Part shown: one piece after another, positions 14,312-21,186 of the stretch
How the letters are laid out: each line of letters opens with the position of its first letter
Numbering within the stretch: position 1 is the stretch's first letter
Assembly: GCA_934623455.1 (NCBI GenBank)
Contig: CAKTVK010000025.1
Coordinates: 1-23,704, forward strand
DNA: 23,704 nucleotides
Direction of reading: 5' to 3'
From: an uncultured Eggerthellaceae bacterium
Lineage (GTDB): Bacteria > Actinomycetota > Coriobacteriia > Coriobacteriales > Eggerthellaceae
The notes under the pieces: generated by a model
What the model was told of the DNA's origin: nothing
The model's input: only the letters and a program-made list of their open reading frames with translations
Database searches by the model: none
Translations under genes and position numbers: made by a program

Positions 14312-17275
14312 CTACTCCACAACGATGCTGCGTATCAGGTAACGCTCCAGCGCCGCCCGATCAAGAGCGCACCCAAAACCGCTGGGCGCCTGGGCCTTGT
14401 TCAGCGTGACCAGCCCGCGCTCCACCGTGTGGGCGGGATTCGCAATGTCGCTCACGAACTGCCGCAGCACCGAACCGGTGTTTCCCGCATCTTCCACCGT
14501 GGGAAGCGTCTGCAGCGCAGCGTGCACTTTTCGCGAAATACCCAAGTCAAACATGCCTCCAACCCAAATATGCACCCCGCGGATGTGAGCTTGCCGAATA
14601 AAATCGAGCGTTGGCCGCACGCCACCGAACTCGCCCACGCGTGCAACCACGTACCGCAAATTGGGATATTCCAACGCAAGATAAGCTTCTTGTAGCGTTG
14701 GGACCGTCTCGTCCAGGCAAATCGGCGTATGCAACGTCTGCTGAAAACGAGACAGCTGCGCCAAATGGCGTCGCACTAAAGACCGCCAATCGTTCGCCCG
14801 CGCACCGCCCATAAACCGCGAGGCCACCGCAGAAACATCTCCCGCAAACGCAAGCGGCTCTTCAATCCAAGAGATGTTGAATTCATCCAAAGCACGCAGC
14901 TCATCTGCGGTTTCTTCCGTAAAACTGCGATGCGCATCAAGCGTTATCATCAAATCCGGAAAAACCTGCCGCACAGCGCGCACGCGCTGGTACGTCATGC
15001 CCGGGCAGACATCAAGCGTCACGCAGCTATAGCCCGCCTCAACGCAGCGCCACACCTGCTCCACCGTATCGTGCGCATCCACCAGGCCCACCACGGCAGC
15101 CGCGCGCACGCGACATTGCGAACCATCGGCGCTGGACGGCCGGCCGCCAATCAACTGCCAAAATGCCAAACCCGACACCTTGCCATACAAGTCCCAAAAC
15201 GCCGGCTCAAGCGCACCAACAGAACGCACGTGCCGCTGGGCATCGGGGCATTCCATAAGGCAGGGGAAAACTTCGCCCGGATGCAAAAACGCCTGGCCAG
15301 CAACGTGCGGCGCCAGCACATTCGCCAGATACTCCTCGGCATCCTTCAGCGTTTCAAAACCGGAATCGTCGCTGGAAAACGCCACGCATTCACCAATGCC
15401 CGTGCGCCCCGCGTAATCCACGATCTCAACCAAAAGCGACTCACGCTGCTTGCACGCTTTCCCGCCAATTTTCGCCGCGCTTGCAAGCGGCACCGCAACA
15501 TGATGCAGCTTTACCTTCGCCACTTCCAAGCGCTCGCTGCAGCATCGCTCAAGCAGCGTTTCGTCCACACGTCCCGCGCTCGTGCGCGGAAACGAATCCA
15601 GCGCAAAAACATGGCGCGGAATACTGTAAGTCGATAGCTGCGTTGCTAAATTCAAGCGAAGACGTGCGGCAAAATCCCTGTTCGACGGCCTGCCCTGCTG
15701 ACCTCGATCGTTGCGCTCCACGAATGCCACAGGGCATTGACCTAATGCGGCATGCGGCGCACCGAAAACGTACGCATCGGACACGCCTTTTTCGGCAAGC
15801 AGCAATTCTTTGATTTCATCAGGGAAAACGTTGTTTCCACCGCACAGGAACATGGTATCGGTGCGTCCCCGCACGGTAATGCGGTCGGCGTGGCATTTCG
15901 CGGTGTCGCCCGTTGGCAAAAAACCGTTCACCGTAATGGATCCGCGCATGCCCAGATATCGGTCGCACACGCTGGCACCCTTCACCAGCAAACGCCCAAA
16001 TCCGCTTGGCGCCGCCTGTTCGATACGCACCTCGTAACCAGGCAACAAGCGAAGCGAGCCATCAAACGTGTCATCAATCGGACCGATAGCAATATGACCT
16101 GCGGTTTCGGTAATACCATACCCCGCATATACGCAGATGCGCCGCTTTGCGCACGCCGACATCACGCTGTGGTCAAGCGCCGACCCGCCTAAAAGCAAGC
16201 AGCTATACCGCCGCAGCGCCGCCTGGTTCTCGCACATCAGCAGCTCGGCCACCATGGCATCGTCAACTGCAATATGCGTTGCACCCAGCCGGTCAACATC
16301 GTGCAGCAACGTATCGGGCTGGAAGCACTCGTACACGGCAAAGGCGGAACGATTGCAAATGCTGCGCACGATCACCTGCAAGCCCATAATGCGATAAAAC
16401 GGCAACACGGCCTGCCAAACGCCGCGTCCTTGCTTGCACATCACGCTGTTCAGGGATTTTGCCGCTTCCGTTACATTTTTCCAGCTCAGGCACACCGGCT
16501 TGCTCTTACCCGAAACACCCGCCGTAAATAGAACGACCGCCGGCTTCGCACTGTCGAAAAGATGCGCGGAGTGATCGGCAAAATGCACCACCGCTTCTTC
16601 CGAATCGGAAGAATAGCGGCGCAACTGCGAAGGCGGAAGCTTCGTTGCATCACGTCCCAGGCGTCCCGCTTCCGCATATGACCCCTGAATGGGGCCGCTT
16701 GAGAAAGAGGCGCGTACGCCATTGCGCCGGTTCGTGCCAGAATTGGATGACCAGCCGTGCGCCGTTTCGGCATCGGCGCTTACCGCCGCACTGCGCACAC
16801 CTGCGCGCGCGACTTTTCCGCGCAAATAATCGCTCTCGGAGCTGCCGGCATCGGAAGAAAGGCCTGCTTGAATGCCAGGTGCTTCCCCATCGATGATCAA
16901 GCGAGCATGCTGAATAAGGTCGTCGATGTTTTCCTGGTCAACGAAACACGAAATGGTCGTGTTGGGAATCGATTCGATTTCGGCATAACGCGCCGCGCGC
17001 TCGGCGGGCGTCAAGTGCGGATCCATGCCTATCAGGGCAAAATTGCCGTACGCCGCCGCAAGCAGCAACAACGGCCACGCTTCACCGTTGGGCAGCTCGA
17101 CCGCCACATAATGGCCGCGCGCCACACCTGCCGAGCGCAAGCATTGCGCCAAGGCAGCGCCGTGCAAGCGCGCACGATGATAGCTGTACCGCGTCTCGTA
17201 ACCCGCTGCGTCCAGCGCGGTAAAACAAAGCTGACGCGGATTCGTTCGTGCCATGTTTTCGAAAATTCGAAGCAT
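14312..17275 (-). CDS. MenE-MenC-like fusion: AMP-binding acyl-CoA ligase domain plus enolase-superfamily (o-succinylbenzoate synthase-like) domain
   Basis: I choose the ATG at 17275 (987 residues, MLRIFENMARTNPRQLCF); the longer frame to 17407 overlaps the upstream gene. Residues about 5-575 form an ANL adenylating domain: a phosphate loop FTAGVSGKSKPV (250-261), YGITETAG, TGDTAKC, RGRTDTMFLCGGNNVFPDEIKELL and PRTSAGR. Residues about 590-987 form an enolase-superfamily barrel resembling o-succinylbenzoate synthase: metal ligands D780 (LDAHRSF), E805 (WIEEPL) and D855 (PICLDE), then WVGGMFDLGISR. Together these would be two consecutive menaquinone steps (MenC, then MenE). By eye, the MenC KxK is T753-L-D755, the second catalytic Lys is R879, and the MenE A10 Lys is R569. 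A low-complexity insert (about 135-225) splits the ligase half. It may be a divergent or altered-function paralogue, so I give no symbol. It begins 41 bp after the Cys-rich gene. Confidence 0.82.
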   Translation of the reverse strand: MLRIFENMARTNPRQLCFTALDAAGYETRYSYHRARLHGAALAQCLRSAGVARGHYVAVELPNGEAWPLLLLAAAYGNFALIGMDPHLTPAERAARYAEIESIPNTTISCFVDQENIDDLIQHARLIIDGEAPGIQAGLSSDAGSSESDYLRGKVARAGVRSAAVSADAETAHGWSSNSGTNRRNGVRASFSSGPIQGSYAEAGRLGRDATKLPPSQLRRYSSDSEEAVVHFADHSAHLFDSAKPAVVLFTAGVSGKSKPVCLSWKNVTEAAKSLNSVMCKQGRGVWQAVLPFYRIMGLQVIVRSICNRSAFAVYECFQPDTLLHDVDRLGATHIAVDDAMVAELLMCENQAALRRYSCLLLGGSALDHSVMSACAKRRICVYAGYGITETAGHIAIGPIDDTFDGSLRLLPGYEVRIEQAAPSGFGRLLVKGASVCDRYLGMRGSITVNGFLPTGDTAKCHADRITVRGRTDTMFLCGGNNVFPDEIKELLLAEKGVSDAYVFGAPHAALGQCPVAFVERNDRGQQGRPSNRDFAARLRLNLATQLSTYSIPRHVFALDSFPRTSAGRVDETLLERCCSERLEVAKVKLHHVAVPLASAAKIGGKACKQRESLLVEIVDYAGRTGIGECVAFSSDDSGFETLKDAEEYLANVLAPHVAGQAFLHPGEVFPCLMECPDAQRHVRSVGALEPAFWDLYGKVSGLAFWQLIGGRPSSADGSQCRVRAAAVVGLVDAHDTVEQVWRCVEAGYSCVTLDVCPGMTYQRVRAVRQVFPDLMITLDAHRSFTEETADELRALDEFNISWIEEPLAFAGDVSAVASRFMGGARANDWRSLVRRHLAQLSRFQQTLHTPICLDETVPTLQEAYLALEYPNLRYVVARVGEFGGVRPTLDFIRQAHIRGVHIWVGGMFDLGISRKVHAALQTLPTVEDAGNTGSVLRQFVSDIANPAHTVERGLVTLNKAQAPSGFGCALDRAALERYLIRSIVVE

Positions 17276-17316
17276 GAATCGCGCCAGCCTTTCGTTATGA
17301 GTGGATGAGCGGTGCC

Positions 17317-17829
17317 CTAGCTCGTCCTCCGAGCAAGCTCCGCCAATTTCGGAAATAGTTCCTGCACGCGGTCGAAGCCGCGCGAACCTTCGTGCATGAC
17401 AGTGCAATACGTACAGTCTTTGTACCCTTTCTCATTGTAGCGGAACGCGCCGCCACAATCAGGCCCCAATGCGTATAACGGGCAGTAGCAAAAAACGCAA
17501 TTGAATGTTATGTCGCTGGGCAACTGATGACAAGGAAAGTAAGGGCAGGCATCGTGAGTGAAGATGCGCTCGTCCTTTTCCGGGGTAGCACCCGTTGTTG
17601 CGGGGACATCTGCGCTCGCAGCAGCTGCGCGCGCTTCCGTTGCGCCGACCTCCGCCGTGAGCACCGCCTGTTCCAAAGAGGCGTTCTTTGCCTGTTTTGT
17701 TTCTTCCAATTCCTGCACCTCCGTTTCTTGCGCCTTCCGCTTGTTTTTGTTGCCATGCGAGCTCGGCTCAATGCCGCTTGCATGTTTCCCGTCGTTGCGG
17801 CGGTTGCGACACACGCATTTAGCTGACAC
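17317..17829 (-). CDS. Cysteine-rich small-domain protein (PF04071-like)
   Basis: The protein has 170 residues from a GTG at 17829, supported by AGAGG 6 bases upstream. Residues 1-85 are low complexity: basic and Asn-rich, then Glu/Lys, then Ala-rich, probably disordered. Residues about 88-165 are a compact Cys-rich domain: HDACPYFPCH, then FNCVFCYCPLYALGPDCGGAFRY and GYKDCTYCTVMHE, with eight regularly placed Cys plus His residues that could bind metal or an Fe-S cluster. This matches the cysteine-rich small domain found in anaerobes and archaea, whose biochemical role is not settled. It lies 41 bp before the MenE-MenC-like gene and 142 bp after diaminopimelate dehydrogenase on the same strand. 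TCAATGCCGCTTGCATG inside the gene (17768-17784) recurs upstream at 17891-17907. Confidence 0.78.
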   Translation of the reverse strand: MSAKCVCRNRRNDGKHASGIEPSSHGNKNKRKAQETEVQELEETKQAKNASLEQAVLTAEVGATEARAAAASADVPATTGATPEKDERIFTHDACPYFPCHQLPSDITFNCVFCYCPLYALGPDCGGAFRYNEKGYKDCTYCTVMHEGSRGFDRVQELFPKLAELARRTS

Positions 17830-17831
17830 AC

Positions 17832-17849
17832 GCTGCCTCTAGACGCAGC
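17832..17849 (-). promoter_or_regulatory. Palindrome covering the ribosome site of the Cys-rich gene
   Basis: On the minus strand GCTGC, eight bases including the Shine-Dalgarno AGAG, then GCAGC form a 5-bp stem with an inner TCTAGA palindrome. Folding would bury the ribosome site of the GTG start at 17829; it may equally be a protein-binding dyad. Confidence 0.25.
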
Positions 17850-17916
17850 CGCCGCACCCGCTTTCATCGCGAGCACTCACGCAGCACTTTTCAATGCCGC
17901 TTGCATGCCTTCGCTA

Positions 17917-17960
17917 TTTTACCGTCTTTTTCCCACTTTTTTACCGTGTTTTTGCCCTAT
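17917..17960. repeat. 22-bp tandem repeat, two copies, in an AT-rich spacer
   Basis: Units at 17917-17938 and 17939-17960 share TTTTACCGT-TTTTT-CCC with a few changes. They lie between two GCATGC palindromes (17903-17908 and 17964-17969), in the gap between the diaminopimelate dehydrogenase stop and the Cys-rich gene. On the minus strand the region is A-rich and may carry a promoter, but no convincing hexamer pair was found. Confidence 0.45.
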
Positions 17961-17971
17961 TTTGCATGCAA

Positions 17972-18952
17972 TTACAGCAGATGAGCGCGCAAATCAGCGC
18001 CATCCGATGCAGAGAGGTACGCCGGCGCAATATCAAAAACGGTCTTGCAACCCGTGCTTCCTTCGGCCGCCAGACGAGCCACCGCACGCGCATACGCAAC
18101 CAGCACGCATGCCGTGAATTCGGGGTTCGACTCAAGCTTCAGGGAGTACTCGATGGTGCAGTTCTTGCCGCCCGCCGTTTGACCCGAGCGAATGACAAAA
18201 CCACCATGAGGCAGGCCTGCATGGTCGCGATCGAGCTCTTCTTGCGAGATGAAGTTCACGTCAACGTCGTATTCGTCGAAGTAATCGGGCATGTTCACAA
18301 TTGCCTCTGTGACCGCCGCAGGGTCGGCGCCTTCCTCAAGAACAACCCAACACTCACGCGTGTGCTTCTCGCGCGTGGTCAGCTCGGGATTTTCACCCGC
18401 ACGGACAGCCTCAAGCGCTTCGGGAACCGGATTCGTGTACTGCTTCGCATCGACCACGCCGGGAATGCGACGCAACGCATCGGAGTGGCCCTGGCTCACG
18501 CCGCGGCCCCAGAATGTGTAGTCGTTTCCCTGGGGCAGAATGCAGTTCGCGTACAAGCGGTTCAACGAGAACAAACCCGGGTCCCATCCGCACGAGATAA
18601 GTGCCGTTTTACCTGCAGCTTTTGCAGCAGCGTCCACGTTAGCAAAATGCTCGGGGATATGTGCGTGCGTATCAAAGCTGTCAACAACGTTGTACTTCGC
18701 AGCGTATTTCGGCGTTTGCTTGGGCAGATCGGTCGCGCTGCCGCCGCAGATGATCAGCACATCAACGTCTATCGCGGCGCCTTCATCGAGCTCGCTTGCA
18801 GGACGCACCGGCACGTCTGGCGTAGCAATGGTCACCGTCGCGGGATCGCGGCGTGTGAACACGCCCACAAGCTCCATATCGTCGTTTTGGCGAATAGCCA
18901 GTTCAACGCCTTTTCCCAAGTTTCCGTATCCCAAAATGCCCACACGTGTCAT
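17972..18952 (-). CDS. ddh: Meso-diaminopimelate dehydrogenase
   Basis: The protein has 326 residues, the usual length. It makes meso-diaminopimelate from tetrahydrodipicolinate in a single NADPH-dependent reductive amination, for peptidoglycan and lysine. The N-terminus VGILGYGNLGKGVELAI is the Rossmann dinucleotide turn. VDVLIICGGSATDLPKQTPKYA, VVDSFDTHAHIPEHFANVDAAAKAAGKTALISCGWDPGLFS (CGWDPG substrate loop) and FWGRGVSQGHSDALRRIPGVVDAKQYTNP are diagnostic for Ddh. The ATG at 18952 has AAAGAGGT upstream. It is the first gene of the leftward group that continues with the Cys-rich and MenE-MenC-like genes, though the 142-bp gap may carry a separate promoter. Confidence 0.94.
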   Translation of the reverse strand: MTRVGILGYGNLGKGVELAIRQNDDMELVGVFTRRDPATVTIATPDVPVRPASELDEGAAIDVDVLIICGGSATDLPKQTPKYAAKYNVVDSFDTHAHIPEHFANVDAAAKAAGKTALISCGWDPGLFSLNRLYANCILPQGNDYTFWGRGVSQGHSDALRRIPGVVDAKQYTNPVPEALEAVRAGENPELTTREKHTRECWVVLEEGADPAAVTEAIVNMPDYFDEYDVDVNFISQEELDRDHAGLPHGGFVIRSGQTAGGKNCTIEYSLKLESNPEFTACVLVAYARAVARLAAEGSTGCKTVFDIAPAYLSASDGADLRAHLL

Positions 18953-19302
18953 AGTTACCTCTTTCCATTAATGCAGGTCGGCTGGCGCACCGGCACGTTG
19001 ACCATCGCAGTCAACGCCACCCATACGAAACGCGCCCATCGGTGCAAAACGCAGCAAGCCGGCACGCAAACCAATGCGCAAATCAATACCAATGCCCAGG
19101 TGCAAAACCCAAACGAATAGTCGCAAAAATTCATTCGTATCATAGTAATGTTTCGTTTCGCGCCCGTAAACAGAAAGGTTTGTTGCCAAATTATCCCAAC
19201 GAAATCAACGGGTAGCTCGCGGACATACCGCGCAACAAGCTGAATCGCCGTCAAATTGCCCCAACACGTAGCAATTACGTCCAAAAGCGGGCGAGAGACA
19301 CG
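18953..19302 (-). other. Long leader or spacer upstream of ddh; no supported gene
   Basis: No gene is convincing in these 350 bp. Two short overlapping leftward frames encode hydrophobic or basic peptides without ribosome sites and look spurious. On the minus strand TATGAT (around 19140) is a possible -10 with a poor -35, which would give a leader of about 180 nt. The leader holds a perfect 7-bp hairpin, CGTTGAC (18996-19002) with GTCAACG (19010-19016), 45 bp before the ATG. Confidence 0.3.
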
Positions 19303-19335
19303 GATGTGAAAAAGTCCCCGTCACTTTTTCACATC
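19303..19335. repeat. Perfect 13-bp inverted repeat (REP-like hairpin)
   Basis: GATGTGAAAAAGT (19303-19315) pairs perfectly with ACTTTTTCACATC (19323-19335) around a 7-base loop CCCCGTC. It lies 33 bp from the second 240-bp element in non-coding DNA. It resembles dispersed palindromic repeats more than a standard terminator, because no T run follows the stem. Confidence 0.6.
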
Positions 19336-19368
19336 AAAGCGCGCGACGTTACAAGCAAATCGGACCTC

Positions 19369-19608
19369 TTGTTGAAAAACCGAGGGTTAATTCAGGCTAA
19401 TCGACGATAGTCGGTGGTTGAAAAAACGCAGTGTCAGCGATAGGACATCTATTGATATTTACGCAACGCTATGAACTGGGAAAATGTTACTTGAAAACTT
19501 TGCGGCCGCTCCGCAAAGCCCCCAAACAAACAAAAAACCGCCCTCGCCCAGCGGCCAAACCACCGATTATCGTCGATTAGCCCGAATCTGAAGGGCTTTT
19601 TCCAACAA
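19369..19608. mobile_element. 240-bp MITE-like inverted-repeat element, copy 2
   Basis: The 51-bp terminal inverted repeats lie at 19369-19419 and 19558-19608; they begin TTGTTG and end CAACAA, and their inner 30 bases differ at two positions. Total length equals that of the copy at 2021-2260. Inside, 19463-19484 resembles 2126-2147 (GCAAC then TGAACTGGGAAAA against GCAAC then TGACCTGGGGAAA), so the interiors also appear related but diverged. An 8-bp perfect hairpin, CTTTGCGG with CCGCAAAG (19498-19518), lies inside. No coding capacity is evident. Confidence 0.62.
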
Positions 19609-19840
19609 GGCATCGCTTTAGCACGAGCGCGATGCAATACGGCGCCTCGACAAACCCTTGCTGTCGGAAAATCGAGAGGCCCATGAGCAGCAAGGGATAC
19701 CCCGGGACGCCTCGCAAACGCAAAAGGACGTTTGAACCAGGACGGGCTCCCCCACCGACGAGCTAAAGTGCGCACCGGGATGCCTCGCAAACGCAAAAGG
19801 ATGTTTGACCCCGCTCAACCACTAATGACAAGAACCGCAG
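19609..19840. repeat. Repeat-rich non-coding stretch downstream of the GGDEF gene
   Basis: A direct repeat of about 36 bp occurs at 19702-19737 and 19775-19810 (73-bp period, core GCCTCGCAAACGCAAAAGGA with few differences). A weaker third relative may start near 19642. Two inverted repeats precede it: GCATCGC (19610-19616) with GCGATGC (19629-19635), and the 9-bp CCCTTGCTG (19655-19663) with CAGCAAGGG (19688-19696). A leftward open frame crosses this stretch and into the 240-bp element, but it has no domain and is taken as spurious. Confidence 0.5.
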
Positions 19841-21046
19841 CTATCCTACCCTGTCCGCCGAGTCCCGCGCCGCACTCCGAGATCGCCGATCACGATCTGT
19901 TCCCGCAGCATGATATGCGCGTTTGTTCTCGTACATAAGCAGATCAACGCAGTTAAGAGCCTCGTCCATAGGCATAGTAGCCGGGTCAAAAGAAAGCCGT
20001 CCAATCGATGCCGAAACAGGCATCCCCTTGGCTTCCTCAAGCGAGATACCCGCAAGCGCGGTCCCAATATCACTCACGCATGCATCGACCTGCACATCAT
20101 CCTGCGTGTTCAGCAAAACCACGAATTCATCGCCCGAATACCGGACAACCGCGCCCAACGGCCCCACGACCTCGGACAAAGCGGCACTCACAGCAACCAG
20201 CGTTTTATCACCCACCGCATGACCGTACTTATCGTTTATCGCCTTGAAATCATTCAAATCCAGCCACAAAATGGTAAGCAGCTCCGGTTTGCGCGCACTC
20301 AAAACACCCGCACGCACGGGCGCGTTAGCAATACTGTCCAGGTAAAACCGATTGTACAAGCCAGTCAACTTGTCGCGCGAAATCAACTCGCTTTGCAGAC
20401 TGGTCACCACACCGCAACACGCAATTGCGATAAAAGGCCAAATGGTCGAGATGCCGTAAATTGTCCCCTGCAACGCAATGCCAAAGATGGCCGGCACCAA
20501 AAACACCCACAAAGGAAACGTCTTTAGCACACCGCCCGTCGCGTGCGCATAAAAATAAACCACCAAGCTGGCGACGAGGAACACCACGGCAATTGCCAGG
20601 TAAAACCAATAAATCGGGCCTCGCTTGTACACACCCGTCACATCAAAAGAGAAGACCACGGGAATCACAAGGTTGACAATCAAAAACGCTGCCGCCACCG
20701 CAACTATCACGCCGCAAGCAATTTTGCTCCACCGGGGCAGCTTCACATCCAAATGCGCCGCCAAAAAATACACCCACAACGGCCCGAACACCACATTCAT
20801 GGCATAAAGCCAGGTGTTCGTGGCATACCCCACCACGCAGCAAAACGCACCCGGGCGACCAGCAACCAAATTGCTCGCACAATCAACCACGCAGGAGATA
20901 AACGAGAGCACGACCAGGGCATACAGCGCATCGCTTTCACGCACGCGTCGGTCCAAACGCCAATGACGATTCATGAGAATAATGAACAGCATGGTCATTG
21001 CCATTAAATTCGCAATGAGCACCGCAGCGATGTTGACCTCTGCCAT
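19841..21046 (-). CDS. Membrane-bound diguanylate cyclase (7TM-GGDEF)
   Basis: The protein has 401 residues. Residues 1 to about 215 hold some seven hydrophobic spans (for example VLIANLMAMTMLFIILM, YWFYLAIAVVFLVASLVVYFY and IWPFIAIACCGVVTSL), and about 222-380 form a GGDEF domain. RDKLTGLYNRFYLD and ILWLDLNDFKAINDKYGHAVGDKTL are the conserved lead-in, and the active loop reads SGDEF (304-308), a variant found in active cyclases. The enzyme would make cyclic di-GMP from two GTP at the inner face of the membrane, controlled by a signal sensed by the membrane part. The RxxD inhibitory site expected five residues before the loop is absent (EVVGPLGAVVRY). The ATG at 21046 has AGAAGG nine bases upstream. 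The last 20 residues are charged and poorly conserved. It is divergent from the phosphoglucomutase gene. Confidence 0.9.
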   Translation of the reverse strand: MAEVNIAAVLIANLMAMTMLFIILMNRHWRLDRRVRESDALYALVVLSFISCVVDCASNLVAGRPGAFCCVVGYATNTWLYAMNVVFGPLWVYFLAAHLDVKLPRWSKIACGVIVAVAAAFLIVNLVIPVVFSFDVTGVYKRGPIYWFYLAIAVVFLVASLVVYFYAHATGGVLKTFPLWVFLVPAIFGIALQGTIYGISTIWPFIAIACCGVVTSLQSELISRDKLTGLYNRFYLDSIANAPVRAGVLSARKPELLTILWLDLNDFKAINDKYGHAVGDKTLVAVSAALSEVVGPLGAVVRYSGDEFVVLLNTQDDVQVDACVSDIGTALAGISLEEAKGMPVSASIGRLSFDPATMPMDEALNCVDLLMYENKRAYHAAGTDRDRRSRSAARDSADRVG

Positions 21047-21134
21047 GGAGGCTGCCCTTCTTCTCTCTTGTTGACGTGTTATTGATAAAAGGTAATTCTA
21101 CCATCATCGCGAAACGAAAAGCCCCCGACACCCC

Positions 21135-21140
21135 TATAAT
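21135..21140 (+). promoter_or_regulatory. Candidate -10 element for the phosphoglucomutase gene
   Basis: TATAAT stands 47 bp before the chosen start in the 140-bp divergent gap. The -35 position reads AAACGA, a poor match. A TTGACG at 21071-21076 with TAATTC 16 bp on is a weaker alternative. Confidence 0.35.
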
Positions 21141-21186
21141 GACATTATTCAAATCGCGAATTGAACTGCAAAAGAAGGAGCAGCGC

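Noticed and set aside
17276..17407. Extension of the MenE-MenC-like protein by 44 residues
   Set aside because: It would overlap the Cys-rich gene and the extra residues do not resemble an AMP-binding N-terminus.
17894..19120. Rightward 408-codon frame opposite ddh
   Set aside because: It is antisense to diaminopimelate dehydrogenase, has no domain and has shadow-like composition.
18955..19284. Leftward 109-codon hydrophobic frame just upstream of ddh
   Set aside because: There is no ribosome site, the region competes with a likely leader, and an overlapping frame is equally open; a small membrane peptide cannot be excluded but is not supported.
18953..19302. Possible lysine riboswitch before ddh
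   Set aside because: No recognisable lysine-aptamer core; only a single short hairpin is clear.
19449..19796. Leftward 115-codon frame across the second 240-bp element and the direct repeats
   Set aside because: It is built from repeat sequence, with no start signal and no recognisable domain.
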